The translations under genes and the position numbers were made by a program. A DNA stretch of 64,000 nucleotides from Ulvibacterium sp. Its GTDB lineage: Bacteria > Bacteroidota > Bacteroidia > Flavobacteriales > Flavobacteriaceae. The DNA lies in assembly GCF_028285715.1 (NCBI RefSeq), contig NZ_JANQOO010000016.1, positions 62,001 through 126,000 on the forward strand, in the 5' to 3' direction. Below the pieces are notes generated by a model that had not been told where the DNA came from, made no database searches, and was given only the letters and a program-made list of their open reading frames with translations. Below, piece after piece: positions 52,209 to 63,134 of the stretch (position 1 is its first letter; the number at the start of each line of letters is the position of its first letter).

Positions 52209-53387
52209 TTATACTTTCCCCAAAACAACACTAACGGCATTGCCTCCAAACCCCACTGCATTGATTAGTATTTTGGTAATTTTTTTTGGTTTTCTTTTAT
52301 GTGTAACGAAGGGTATCGTTATAAATTCTTGGTGTTGCAACATTAAGATGGCCAATTCCAAACTTAGCATTCCGGAGGCCCCGAAAGCATGTCCTATTTT
52401 CCACTTATTTGTGGTTACGGCCGGTAAATGATCCCCAAATACTTCTTGGATGGCCCTATACTCCGAAATATCCCCTTTTAGGGTACCCGGTGCATGCATT
52501 ACAATCACGTCAATAGCGTCATATGGAATGTTCCCTAGTGCCATTTCCATGGATCTTTGAAAACAATTTGCATCACTCGAGATGGAAACATAATGCTCTA
52601 AAGGTTCGGTTGCATATCCGATACCTTCTACAATTGCCAACGAACTTTTCTGAACACCTTTTTCGAGACAGGCGACGGAGGCCCCTTCTCCCAGCACCAT
52701 TGAATTTTTGTTTTTTTCAAAATCCAGGGCCTTACATGGGTAACTCAATGTATCTACCGAAAGCTGTTGGCAATGGGCATATATCTTTAACGCTTTCATT
52801 TGGGCCAAGGTAAAGGAAGTCAGTGGTGCCTCACTACCGCCTACCAAAAACCTATCGGCCATACCACTTTTGATCCATGCCATTCCGTTCAACAAGGCAT
52901 GCAAGGCAGTGGAGCAAGTTATGGAGTGTGATATTTCCGGACCCTTGGTCTTTAGGTCATGGGCTATCCAAGAGGAAATATTGCCTAAAGTCGTTGTTGG
53001 GGAGGAGAGTGGGGATGCTTTACCGGTTATCTTAAAGTCATCATAATATTTTTCAAAAAGACCCGTTGCCCCTCTGGACGACCCTATATTGATACCAAAG
53101 TTGGTTCCTTCTTTCCATCCCGCTTTTTGTATGGCTTGTCTAGAGGCATAGAGAGCATAAAGCACCGTATTATCCAAGTTTTTGTATTTGGCATTGGACT
53201 CCTTTAGGGCGGTAATAGCAAGCTTTGTTTTTTGTGACAATGGAGCCACCCAATCCTCTTGGTCGCCCAAACTTCTTTTTTCAAAAAGATGGTTTTCCTG
53301 TTGATAATTCTTCCAAACTTCCTCGATGGATTTTCCCAATGAAGAAATAGAAGAAATTGCAGTTATCGTAATCGGTTGTTCCGGCAT
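52209..53387 (-). CDS. Beta-ketoacyl synthase-like enzyme of the biotin cluster
   Basis: Start set at 53387 (MPEQPITITAISS), since the frame from 53405 begins with TTG. The 392-residue KAS has the Cys-His-His triad: Cys158 in SITCSTALHALLNG, His298 in VMHAPGTLKGD, His333 in WKIGHAFGASG. It lacks an ACP partner here. Its place in the biotin operon suggests a role in building the pimeloyl chain, or in lipid synthesis. The remnant of bioA ends 21 bases upstream. Confidence 0.88.
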   Translation of the reverse strand: MPEQPITITAISSISSLGKSIEEVWKNYQQENHLFEKRSLGDQEDWVAPLSQKTKLAITALKESNAKYKNLDNTVLYALYASRQAIQKAGWKEGTNFGINIGSSRGATGLFEKYYDDFKITGKASPLSSPTTTLGNISSWIAHDLKTKGPEISHSITCSTALHALLNGMAWIKSGMADRFLVGGSEAPLTSFTLAQMKALKIYAHCQQLSVDTLSYPCKALDFEKNKNSMVLGEGASVACLEKGVQKSSLAIVEGIGYATEPLEHYVSISSDANCFQRSMEMALGNIPYDAIDVIVMHAPGTLKGDISEYRAIQEVFGDHLPAVTTNKWKIGHAFGASGMLSLELAILMLQHQEFITIPFVTHKRKPKKITKILINAVGFGGNAVSVVLGKV

Positions 53388-53408
53388 AATTTCAGTACAA
53401 TTCAAATA

Positions 53409-53825
53409 CTATTCAAAACGCCTTGAATAGTATTGTAAACCTTTTTCTTCCTGTTGATCCAAAATATCGTAGAATGCTAAAATATTAATGGTGTTTCCGA
53501 GAGGACGCAAAAATACACCTTTATCTATAAAATATCTGAAGGGTTTGCCCCTAAGATTACAGTGGCATTCCGGATGCAATTTTAATTCCAAGGCCGAAAC
53601 GGTAACATATTGTCTGATGATTCCAACTTTTTCACGTGTTTGGATTTCTTGAATTCCCTGGGAACACAATAATTCAATCCTGGCCAAAGTGGCAGTACAG
53701 GCCAAAGCGCCCGCCATAGAGGTCTGTTCTTGAAATCCCTCCTTAAAAGTGAAAAGGACATTCCTTTGGTCTTCTCCATAAAACATAGGTTTCTTATCTC
53801 TTTTGGAAAGTTTTTTGGCTATCAT
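53409..53825 (-). pseudogene. bioA: Degraded C-terminal remnant of bioA (aminotransferase)
   Basis: A frame of about 138 residues (ATG at 53825, also open from 53837). Its second half is recognisably the end of BioA: TSMAGALACTATLARIELL (like the YTGNPLACAAALASLELL block) and FIDKGVFLRPLGNTINILAFYDI (like the GVxxRPLGNTIYxLPPYxI end). About 25 residues in the middle of this region seem missing, and the first 300 residues, with the PLP-binding Lys and cofactor pocket, are absent. The oppositely oriented glycosyltransferase occupies the space where they should be. The remnant sits in operon spacing to KAS and bioB, so I read it as a decaying bioA. Confidence 0.75.
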
Positions 53826-53862
53826 TGAATTTAACAAGTCGCCTTTTTTCTATCTTGCAGGG

Positions 53863-55371
53863 ATGGGAAGCAACCCTGGTCTGATGCTGCGCAAAGTTAT
53901 AACATCTCTTACTCCTCAATACCATAAACTTAGGGACAAATCTATTTTTATTTTGCTTTTGGCAACCTCCTTTTTTATCAGGTTTCCCTTTTTCTTTAGG
54001 GACTACATAGATCGGGACGAAAGCACCTTTATTCTTATGGGCCAATCTTGGGTAGACGGCTATTTACCCTATGTGGAACTTTGGGATTTAAAACCGCCCG
54101 TTACCTACCTCTTTTTTGCCAGCAGCATCTATGTCTTTGGAAAAAGTTTTTTAGCCATCCGGTTTTTAGGAACCATACTTGTGGCCACTACGGCTTTTTT
54201 TACCTATAGGATCGGAAAGGAATTACATTCCATTAAACTGGGCCTTTGGGTGGCTATGGCCTGCATTGCGCTACAAAGTCTCTTTGGAAGTTTGCAGGGA
54301 GTAATGTCGGAACATATTTGTATGGCCTTTTTTATGCCGGGACTTTATCTACTCATAAAACAGAAAAAAGTACTGTGGACAGGTTTGGCGGGGATTTTCA
54401 TGGGCCTTGCGATTATGGCAAAATTGAATATGGCCTATGCTGTGCTCCTGTTGGGAGCATACCTTACCTACCATTATATAAAGCAAAGGGAATTTGATAA
54501 AGGAATTCAATTCTCCTTTCTTTTTGGCAGTGGAATTATAATTATTATTCTATTAACGTTGTTGCCTTATTTCATTTCGGGCAATACGGAGGTTTGGTGG
54601 AAATCCGTTGTCCTTGCCCCATTGGAATACACGGATGCCAGGCGGTATTCCCTTGTTAAAATGGCACCCACATTTCTTCTCCTAGGTTTGTTCTTCTACT
54701 ACCTATGGAAAAAGAAGCTTTTAGACTTTAGAAGCACAACGGTTCAAATTTTGGTAATTGCAATTTTGGGTGTACTTTTTTCCTTCTTCAAAGGTGGACG
54801 GATCAACAGCCATTATTTGATACAACTACATCCCATATTGATAATTCTAGTGGGTATGGCAATAAGTAAAATCCCAATATTCCAAAAATTCGATTATAGG
54901 CCTTATCTATTTTTTTTAATGTTGGTATTGCCTTTGGAAAGTTACTTTGAATACTATTCCATAGTAAAGAATAAAATGGAAAGAAATACTTACTTCAATG
55001 GTGAAGGATTTACCGTACCCCAGTACTTGGTCGGTGCAAATATGGACACACAGAACATTTTGTTTTTGGGCTATCATATTGGATATTGGATACTTGATGT
55101 AAAACCGCCCACAAAGGCGGCCACACACCCCAGTAATATCTGCAGGGACGAGTTATTTCGCTTTTATGACAACCCAAGGAGTTCTTCCTTACAGGAATTA
55201 CAATATATATTGGAAGAAGTACAACCTAAGGTAATTGTTGTGCGAAAAAATAGATTGGTTTTTGATAAGAAGGAAGTAGAAGAAAACGAATATGTTGATG
55301 CCTATTTAGAGAAGTACTATACGGTTTTTGCAACAATTGATAAGGCCGAAATCCTTCAACGCCTACATTGA
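53863..55371 (+). CDS. GT39/ArnT-like membrane glycosyltransferase
   Basis: Start uncertain; I chose the ATG at 53863 (another ATG is 7 codons later; a TTG at 53803 overlaps the bioA remnant). The product of about 502 residues has some ten membrane helices and the GT39/ArnT-type loop RDESTFILMGQSWVDGYLPYVELWDLKPP (from Arg51, with Asp-Glu at 52-53). It transfers a sugar from a polyprenyl-phosphate donor on the periplasmic side. It is the only plus-strand gene inside the minus-strand biotin operon, which suggests it moved in. Confidence 0.85.
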   Translation: MGSNPGLMLRKVITSLTPQYHKLRDKSIFILLLATSFFIRFPFFFRDYIDRDESTFILMGQSWVDGYLPYVELWDLKPPVTYLFFASSIYVFGKSFLAIRFLGTILVATTAFFTYRIGKELHSIKLGLWVAMACIALQSLFGSLQGVMSEHICMAFFMPGLYLLIKQKKVLWTGLAGIFMGLAIMAKLNMAYAVLLLGAYLTYHYIKQREFDKGIQFSFLFGSGIIIIILLTLLPYFISGNTEVWWKSVVLAPLEYTDARRYSLVKMAPTFLLLGLFFYYLWKKKLLDFRSTTVQILVIAILGVLFSFFKGGRINSHYLIQLHPILIILVGMAISKIPIFQKFDYRPYLFFLMLVLPLESYFEYYSIVKNKMERNTYFNGEGFTVPQYLVGANMDTQNILFLGYHIGYWILDVKPPTKAATHPSNICRDELFRFYDNPRSSSLQELQYILEEVQPKVIVVRKNRLVFDKKEVEENEYVDAYLEKYYTVFATIDKAEILQRLH

Positions 55372-55980
55372 CTCCAATATACCACGAAATCTATTCGCAT
55401 ATTTTTTTATGGTTTCCCGGTCAAAGCCCGGTTCTTCTTCAATTCTTCCTATTAAGGATACCCCTGTCTTATGAAGTATTATGTTTTCTGTATGCGGATT
55501 GGCATCACCGCTAAAAATTACCGAGACCTCATATCCCTTTTGTTGTAACCAACGGATGGTCAATAAGGAATGATTAATGCTTCCCAGATAGTGCCTGGAA
55601 ACCACCACCACCTTGTAATTGGGCATAATGATATCCAAAATGGTATCTTCCTCATTTAAGGGAACCAGCAGACCTCCTGCTCCTTCGATAATCAGATGAT
55701 TATCTGTTTCCGGCTCAACGATATGTTGCCTTTCAATGTGAATACCATCTATTTCAGCAGCCGCGTGGGGGCTCATGGGGGAAGTCAGTTCATAACTGCC
55801 TTTATGGATTACACTTTTAGTGTTGGAAATAAGTTCTTGTATTTTATGGCTATCCGTATAATCCAGTTCCCCGGCCTGGACCGGTTTCCAATAATCTGCC
55901 TCCAAGGCCTCCACAAGTATAGCCGAGGCAACAGTCTTTCCCACCTCGGTGGATATTCCGGTAACAAATATTCTCTGCAT
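55363..55980 (-). CDS. bioD: Dethiobiotin synthetase
   Basis: Start set at 55980 (MQRIFVTGISTEVGKT); the frame from 56016 adds 12 residues and overlaps the previous gene. The 205-residue product has the P-loop GISTEVGKT (8-16), YWKPVQAGELD and the IEGAGGLLVPLNE block. It forms the ureido ring of dethiobiotin from DAPA, CO2 and ATP. Its DAPA comes from BioA, which is broken in this locus. Its last nine bases overlap the glycosyltransferase. Confidence 0.94.
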   Translation of the reverse strand: MQRIFVTGISTEVGKTVASAILVEALEADYWKPVQAGELDYTDSHKIQELISNTKSVIHKGSYELTSPMSPHAAAEIDGIHIERQHIVEPETDNHLIIEGAGGLLVPLNEEDTILDIIMPNYKVVVVSRHYLGSINHSLLTIRWLQQKGYEVSVIFSGDANPHTENIILHKTGVSLIGRIEEEPGFDRETIKKYANRFRGILESM

Positions 55981-55982
55981 TC

Positions 55983-56369
55983 CTAAGGTTTTGTAATCAT
56001 GCCACAATTTAGGCATTTGTACTTTCTTTTTTCAAAAAAAGGGAAGAGTTTATGGAAAAGGCTTTTTCGTTGATAATAGACTTCTGACTTTTGGGCCTTA
56101 CAATTGGGGCAAACAACAGGGTTACCATTTTTATCCAAGGCGTAGGACCGAATTTCATCATAAATCGCCTTCGCCATTTCCTTATCCCTGCTGTAAACCT
56201 GAATCCGTACTCCACCAATGGCACTGCTGATCAACGGGTCGGAATTCAAGGTATTTTCATCCTTTAGAAAAACAGGAATACCCTCAGATTCCAGTTTGCC
56301 CTTTAAAACCTGGACATCCGCCGGATATTCAAAAGAAGCCAAAGTGTAAAATCTTTCACCCATAAACAT
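55983..56369 (-). CDS. DUF2007 protein with C-terminal zinc ribbon
   Basis: A 128-residue protein: a DUF2007 domain (RFYTLASFEYPADVQVLKGKLESEGIPVFLKDENTLNSDPLISSAIGGVRIQVY, about 6-65) and a zinc ribbon with two CxxC pairs (VVCPNCKAQ and YKCLNCGMI). It starts 14 bases inside the bioF end (ATG at 56363 is the alternative) and ends two bases before bioD. DUF2007 proteins are small signal-transducing-type proteins of unknown function; its place between bioF and bioD is the only hint of a role. Confidence 0.83.
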   Translation of the reverse strand: MFMGERFYTLASFEYPADVQVLKGKLESEGIPVFLKDENTLNSDPLISSAIGGVRIQVYSRDKEMAKAIYDEIRSYALDKNGNPVVCPNCKAQKSEVYYQRKSLFHKLFPFFEKRKYKCLNCGMITKP

Positions 56370-57525
56370 TCAAATTATAGGAGAGTATTTCAAGAGATTT
56401 CTCGATTTCCTTTTTAGTATTAAAGCTATGCAAACAGAAACGCAAACGTTCCTTTCCCTTCGGAACGGTTGGGGAAAAAATTGGTTTTACGTCAAAGCCG
56501 ACATCCTGGATGTTTTTGGCTATTGACCCAACTTGCCGATTTCCGGGCAGTATACAACTCTGAATGGCCGAATAACTTGGGATAAAAAAGGAATCAAGTC
56601 CTTTTAAATTTACCCTGCTCTTAAAATAAATAATATTCTCCTTGAGTCTTTCCCTAGAGTCGACTCCTTTTGAGGACATCAAATAGTGATACGCTTCAAT
56701 AATCGTTGCTATGGAATGTGGTGGTAGCGCCGTTGTGTAAATGAAACTTCGTGCAAAATTCACCAAATAGTCCTTGAGTTCACCACTCCCTAAAATCGCT
56801 GCCCCATGACAACCCAAAGCCTTACCAAAGGTAATAATGCTGGCAAATACTTCCTTTTGAAGCCCTAACTCAACAACTTTACCTTTGCCCATTTCTCCAA
56901 AAACACCTATTGCATGCGCCTCATCCACGATGAGATTAAATCCGTTCTGGACACAAAAATTTGAGAGTTTTCTCAAATCGGGAGAGTCCCCGTCCATGGA
57001 AAAAACTGATTCGGTAACAATATAAATCTCTACTTCATCAGTAGTTCCATTGCATTTGGAAAGGCACCTATCCTTTAAATCTTCCAAGTCATTGTGCTTA
57101 AACTTATAGCTTTTGGCATTGCCCATTTTAATACCGTCCCGGATACTGGCATGGATCAATTCATCAAAAAAGACAAAATCGCCACGTTGCGGGACCGAAC
57201 CAAAAAAACCTACATTGGCAGCGTACCCTGAACCAAAAACCAATGCGGAAGGCACTCCGAGAGATTCGGCCAAGGTTTCCTCCAACTCCTTATATAAACT
57301 GTGATTGCCCGAAAGTAGCCGCGATCCCGTAGCACCATTCGATGTTATGCCTCTTTTTTTTAGAAGCTTAAAAGCATTGGAAAAAATGGTTTTGCTCCGG
57401 GCAAAACCCAAATAATCATTAGAAGTAAAATCCATTAGATCCAAGGGTTCAACCAAGTTTCTGATAAAATTATCCTCCTTTCGTTTTGAGAGTTTCGCCT
57501 TTAATTTGAGGGGAAGTTTGGCCAT
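56356..57525 (-). CDS. bioF: 8-amino-7-oxononanoate synthase
   Basis: Start set at 57525 (MAKLPLKLKAKLSK); the frame from 57531 begins with TTG. The 389-residue PLP enzyme joins pimeloyl-ACP/CoA and alanine. It has FTSNDYLGFA, GATGSRLLSGNH, the PLP-binding VDEAHAIGVFG (Asp201) and Schiff-base Lys235 in ITFGKALGCHG. First gene of the minus-strand biotin run. Confidence 0.94.
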   Translation of the reverse strand: MAKLPLKLKAKLSKRKEDNFIRNLVEPLDLMDFTSNDYLGFARSKTIFSNAFKLLKKRGITSNGATGSRLLSGNHSLYKELEETLAESLGVPSALVFGSGYAANVGFFGSVPQRGDFVFFDELIHASIRDGIKMGNAKSYKFKHNDLEDLKDRCLSKCNGTTDEVEIYIVTESVFSMDGDSPDLRKLSNFCVQNGFNLIVDEAHAIGVFGEMGKGKVVELGLQKEVFASIITFGKALGCHGAAILGSGELKDYLVNFARSFIYTTALPPHSIATIIEAYHYLMSSKGVDSRERLKENIIYFKSRVNLKGLDSFFIPSYSAIQSCILPGNRQVGSIAKNIQDVGFDVKPIFSPTVPKGKERLRFCLHSFNTKKEIEKSLEILSYNLNVYG

Positions 57526-57560
57526 ATTCAAATTTACTACCTTTATTAAAACTTCTTGAC

Positions 57561-58097
57561 ATGGTCATCTACAAAAGGACGTCAATAGAAGATGAATTAT
57601 TACAGATTTTAGAATTACAAAAGCGTAACCTATCGGAATCCTTATCAAGGCAAGAGAAGTATACGGAGGGCTTTGTAACGGTATCCCATTCTCTTGATCA
57701 ATTAAGGAAGATGCACCAGGTCTGCCCCCATATCATCGCAAAGGACAAGGACAAGGACAAGGTAATCGGTTATGCCTTATGTATGCATCCTAGATTTGCA
57801 GAAATAATAGCCGTCTTAAGACCTATGTTCCAAGAAATTAAGACCGTGCTATCCGAAGGAGAAAAGTATATGGTTATGGGACAAATATGTATTGACAAGG
57901 CTTATCGGAAAAAAGGTGTTTTCAGAAAACTATACCAAACTATGAAATCAACTTTGTTTCCGGATTATCCCACTATCATCACTGAAGTAGACACCGAGAA
58001 CCAACGCTCCCTTGAGGCACATTATGCAGTTGGTTTTAAAGATTTAAAAAAGTATCGTTCCGTTGATCAGGAATGGCAATTGATTTTGCTCAAATAA
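57561..58097 (+). CDS. GNAT-family N-acetyltransferase
   Basis: A 178-residue acetyltransferase with the acetyl-CoA-binding block MGQICIDKAYRKKGVFRKLYQTM (about 113-135, a GNAT motif A in RKKGVFRKLY) and TEVDTENQRSLEAHYAVGFKDL (motif B). A KDKDKDK run in the protein (from a tandem AAGGAC repeat) sits in a loop. Substrate unknown. Divergent from bioF. Confidence 0.88.
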   Translation: MVIYKRTSIEDELLQILELQKRNLSESLSRQEKYTEGFVTVSHSLDQLRKMHQVCPHIIAKDKDKDKVIGYALCMHPRFAEIIAVLRPMFQEIKTVLSEGEKYMVMGQICIDKAYRKKGVFRKLYQTMKSTLFPDYPTIITEVDTENQRSLEAHYAVGFKDLKKYRSVDQEWQLILLK

Positions 58098-58149
58098 AAT
58101 CCTTCTTTGTTATTCAACAGGTCCCTTAGGTTGAAAACAGTCTGATTTA

Positions 58150-58428
58150 CTAATCCGCCAGAACAATTACCTTGTTATCCTTTATTTCAACGGTGCCACT
58201 AGTAATAGGAAGAACGGTCTTACCACTGGGGTCCTTGCTAAACTTATCTTTATAAAGCTCATCGATGACCACATTGCCATCAACTTTTACCTGCCCCTTT
58301 TGTAGCAATGAAACGATAGGTGCGTGGTCCTTTAACATTTGGAATTCACCGTTGATGCCCGGTACGGTTACAGACTCCACTTCTCCAGCGAACAGTGTAG
58401 CTTCAGGTGATACGATTTCTAAATACAT
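58150..58428 (-). CDS. atpC: F1 ATP synthase epsilon subunit (short form)
   Basis: A 92-residue epsilon with the N-terminal beta-sandwich only: MYLEIVSPEATLFAGEVESVTVPGINGEFQMLKDHAPIVSLLQKGQV, then TSGTVEIKDNKVIVLAD. The C-terminal helical hairpin that inhibits ATP hydrolysis in E. coli (139 residues) is absent, as in other Bacteroidetes. Follows atpD after 69 bases. Confidence 0.95.
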   Translation of the reverse strand: MYLEIVSPEATLFAGEVESVTVPGINGEFQMLKDHAPIVSLLQKGQVKVDGNVVIDELYKDKFSKDPSGKTVLPITSGTVEIKDNKVIVLAD

Positions 58429-58497
58429 ACGGTCTAAATCTCAAATTAAATATCAAATTCCATGTTGGAATTTGGCATTTATCGGACAAAGCCCGAT

Positions 58498-60153
<1,656 letters not shown>

Positions 60154-60176
60154 TCAGTTCTTTTTATAGGCTTGTG

Positions 60177-62936
60177 CTATGGATTTATCGTCCACGAAAG
60201 GTAATAAATTGATCCTACGAGACCAGAGCCCACAATGGTAAAATATTCGTCCGCCAAAAGGTTGGACCCCCCAAGCTTAAAGACTGATTTTATCTTTGGC
60301 ACGGCATAATTGATTTGAGCATCCAAAACTGTGTAGGCCGGTATATCCCCATCGGCAAAAGAAGCCTGCCAGAAAAATGCATCACTCCATCTGTAATTGA
60401 CATTAAACCCAAAGTTTTTGAATAACTCTTCGTTTCCGAAAGATGCCTTCACCTTATGCTTCGGCGTATTAAAACCAGGTCTAAAATCCGGGTCGGAAGC
60501 CTCATCAAAGTCAAAATCCGCAAAAGTGTAGTTCACTCCCAAATCAAAATTACCGAGAATCCTTGTGTTCACACCCAAGGTAGCACCATATGAGTTTACG
60601 TCTGCCGTGGAATTGGTATAGGCCTGAAATTCCTGACTATCCCCATTTCTTATTTCCGCGGCGGCGGCTTGCAAGTTGGTTTCATCCTTGGAAAATGTCA
60701 CAATAACCCTTTCGGTGGCAATGAAGTCCTGAAAGGTATTATAATATCCGCTTAAATCTATGGTGAACTTTCCAATCTGCCCGCGATACCCCATTTCAAA
60801 GGCAGAAACTTGTTCTGGCTTTATGGGATCGGGATTACCTACTTCCAGCAAGTCGGCATTCGCAAAATTGGAAGCTCTAAAGGCATCTACCGAACTTTTT
60901 GAAAAAGAGTTTTCATAGGTATCCCTTGGCACAAAAACCCCTGTATTTCCTGTATTGTTATTGGTGACCGAAAACGTTCGTTTTTCCAGGTTGTCCGGTG
61001 CTGAACCCACCAATATAACATTGCCTAGATCCAATCCAATAAACAGGTCCTGGGTGGTAGGGTTTCGAAAGCCTGTTTGAAAAGAGGCCCGGAAGTTATG
61101 ATTTCTTTTAGATCCCGCAGTATAGGCCAATGAAGCCCTCGGCGAAAGGAAACCATCAAAAAACTCGTTCTTATCATATCGAATGGAACCTGTAAACTTT
61201 AGTCTTTCGTCCAAAAATTGTTTTTGGATTTGCGTGTATAAACCAAATTCCTGATACGGAATGGATCCATCCAAATCCGTAAAAATGGTTCCTTGCGAAT
61301 TGAGCACGTATTCCCTAAAAGACCCTCCTATTTGTATATCGGCAAAATCCTTGGTCAAATGACTAAAATTATAGTTTGCATCGATATGGCTTAGCTTTGT
61401 GTTATCTATAAAGCGGGACCCCGTAGCCAAATCCCCGTCCGAAATTACAGCATTAAAGGCACTTTGGAATTCGGGAGTTCCCGGAATCAATCTTCCCGTA
61501 TCCGCTGCTTGTCTAGCTGTAGCATGAGCTGCTTCATCATCAAGTAATACCCCGGTTCCTATGCCTAATTTGGCTCCTGCAAAAGCAGCCACATAATCCC
61601 CGAACCACTGGGCATTGGATTTCCATATATTGTTAACGTTTATTCCCGTAAAACGCATATCGTAGGAGTTACCCGCATTTTCAGATGTGATATAGCCCCT
61701 TAGGAAAAAATTGTTGTTTTTGAATTCCAGCTTGTGCTGTTGCAAAATAAAATCATCAATATAGTACCTACTGGCCCCATGAAAGATGGTAGAACCGCGA
61801 CCTATTCTACCATTATATATAATCTCGAAATCATCACCGAAAGGTCTGTAATGAACCGCTCCATCGAACTTGACACTCTGGGCGCCGTAATCGGTCAAAT
61901 CCCGTTCTGAATAACCCGTCCTGGAGACCACCGCCGAACCCAAGGTGCCGGAGGGAAATCCCGTGGCAGCATCAAAATCAATGGGTATGGCAACCTCATC
62001 GCCAAACACGTTCAATCCGTTATAGGCAGGATTACTTCGATCCGCTCCGGGAATACTTAAATCTTCTTCATTTACTGCGAACCAGTCCGTACCTTCTAAA
62101 ATGGAGAAATTGGCCTTTACCGCAAATCTTTCGTTAAATGCATGGGCTACCCTTATCCCAATATCGTAGTACGAATTGTTTCCAGCCGCTTCCTGGGAGG
62201 TCAACCCGGTTTTGCCATAAACGCTTATCCCTTGAAAGTCAAATGGACTCTTGCTTCTCATAAATAGAATACCATTGAAAGCATTGGCCCCATATAATGC
62301 GGAAGAAGCCCCTGGTAAAATCTCCACACTTTGTACATCCAACTCGTTCATTCCTACCAGATTTCCCAAAGCAAAATTCAATGCTGGGGAAGAGTTATCC
62401 ATACCATCGACCAATTGTACGAACCTAGAATTATCAACTGCAGCAAAACCTCTGGTATTCAAGGATTGAAAAGTTAAACTACTAGCATTGATATCCACAC
62501 CCTTTAAATTCTCAAGTCCACCATAAAAGGAGGCTGATGACGCATTTTTAATATCCCTTATCCCAAAACGTTCGACGGATACCGGGGATTCGAAAATACG
62601 CTCTGGAGTTCTGGAAGCAGAGATGACCACCTCATCCAAAAAGGTCTGGGTCTCCGAAAGTACAATAGTCAATGTTTGATTATTTTCCGTAACATTTGCA
62701 GCCCCATCAGAATACCCTATACTTGTAATTCTTAACTGAAAAGGGGGGACTTCCGATGTTTCCAACGTAAAAACCCCATCAAAATCAGCGACTGTCCCTA
62801 TGGTCTTATCCACAATGACCACATTGGCTCCCGGAATGGGTTGGTCGTTCTCATCTACTACTTTTCCATTTACCGTTGTTTGCGCAAAACCAACCGTCAC
62901 AAGCATCAGCATGGATAACAATAGTGTTGTTCTCAT
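60177..62936 (-). CDS. TonB-dependent receptor with carboxypeptidase-like N-domain
   Basis: A 919-residue outer-membrane receptor. Signal peptide ending MLVTVGFAQ, CarboxypepD_reg-like domain (about 20-103: VNGKVVDENDQPIPGANVVIVDKTIGTVADFDGVFTL), TonB-box-like LDEVVISASRTPERIF, plug with SSLTFQSLNTRGFAAVDNSRFVQLVDGMDNSSP and VEILPGASSALYGANAFNGILFMRSKSPFDF, and a large barrel ending in IYYLSWTINP. No SusD beside it. Substrate unknown; lies between glmS and atpD-atpC, with no visible functional link. Confidence 0.92.
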   Translation of the reverse strand: MRTTLLLSMLMLVTVGFAQTTVNGKVVDENDQPIPGANVVIVDKTIGTVADFDGVFTLETSEVPPFQLRITSIGYSDGAANVTENNQTLTIVLSETQTFLDEVVISASRTPERIFESPVSVERFGIRDIKNASSASFYGGLENLKGVDINASSLTFQSLNTRGFAAVDNSRFVQLVDGMDNSSPALNFALGNLVGMNELDVQSVEILPGASSALYGANAFNGILFMRSKSPFDFQGISVYGKTGLTSQEAAGNNSYYDIGIRVAHAFNERFAVKANFSILEGTDWFAVNEEDLSIPGADRSNPAYNGLNVFGDEVAIPIDFDAATGFPSGTLGSAVVSRTGYSERDLTDYGAQSVKFDGAVHYRPFGDDFEIIYNGRIGRGSTIFHGASRYYIDDFILQQHKLEFKNNNFFLRGYITSENAGNSYDMRFTGINVNNIWKSNAQWFGDYVAAFAGAKLGIGTGVLLDDEAAHATARQAADTGRLIPGTPEFQSAFNAVISDGDLATGSRFIDNTKLSHIDANYNFSHLTKDFADIQIGGSFREYVLNSQGTIFTDLDGSIPYQEFGLYTQIQKQFLDERLKFTGSIRYDKNEFFDGFLSPRASLAYTAGSKRNHNFRASFQTGFRNPTTQDLFIGLDLGNVILVGSAPDNLEKRTFSVTNNNTGNTGVFVPRDTYENSFSKSSVDAFRASNFANADLLEVGNPDPIKPEQVSAFEMGYRGQIGKFTIDLSGYYNTFQDFIATERVIVTFSKDETNLQAAAAEIRNGDSQEFQAYTNSTADVNSYGATLGVNTRILGNFDLGVNYTFADFDFDEASDPDFRPGFNTPKHKVKASFGNEELFKNFGFNVNYRWSDAFFWQASFADGDIPAYTVLDAQINYAVPKIKSVFKLGGSNLLADEYFTIVGSGLVGSIYYLSWTINP

Positions 62937-63079
62937 GTTAACTTTGGGTTAAATTAGTTCGTAGGGCAAGATACAGATTTTTAGAAAGGAACAATCATAA
63001 AACGGAAAAAATTATGCATGCATAGTATAATAATTGTAAAAAAACATCTTTAAAAATAGGAAATCAATAATCGCCAAAG

Positions 63080-63113
63080 AAAAAGGCCACGAAAGTTGTC
63101 CGTGGCCTTTTTT
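63080..63113 (-). terminator. Terminator of glmS
   Basis: AAAAAGGCCACG-N9-CGTGGCCTTTTT: a perfect 12-bp stem, 22 bases after the glmS stop. Confidence 0.88.
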
Positions 63114-63134
63114 GAATCTTCCTTTGCAAATCCA

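Noticed and set aside
57740-57762. Tandem AAGGAC repeat giving KDKDKDK in the GNAT protein
   Set aside because: Three to four short units in a loop; likely simple slippage and no evidence of phase variation, since the unit is 6 bases and keeps frame.
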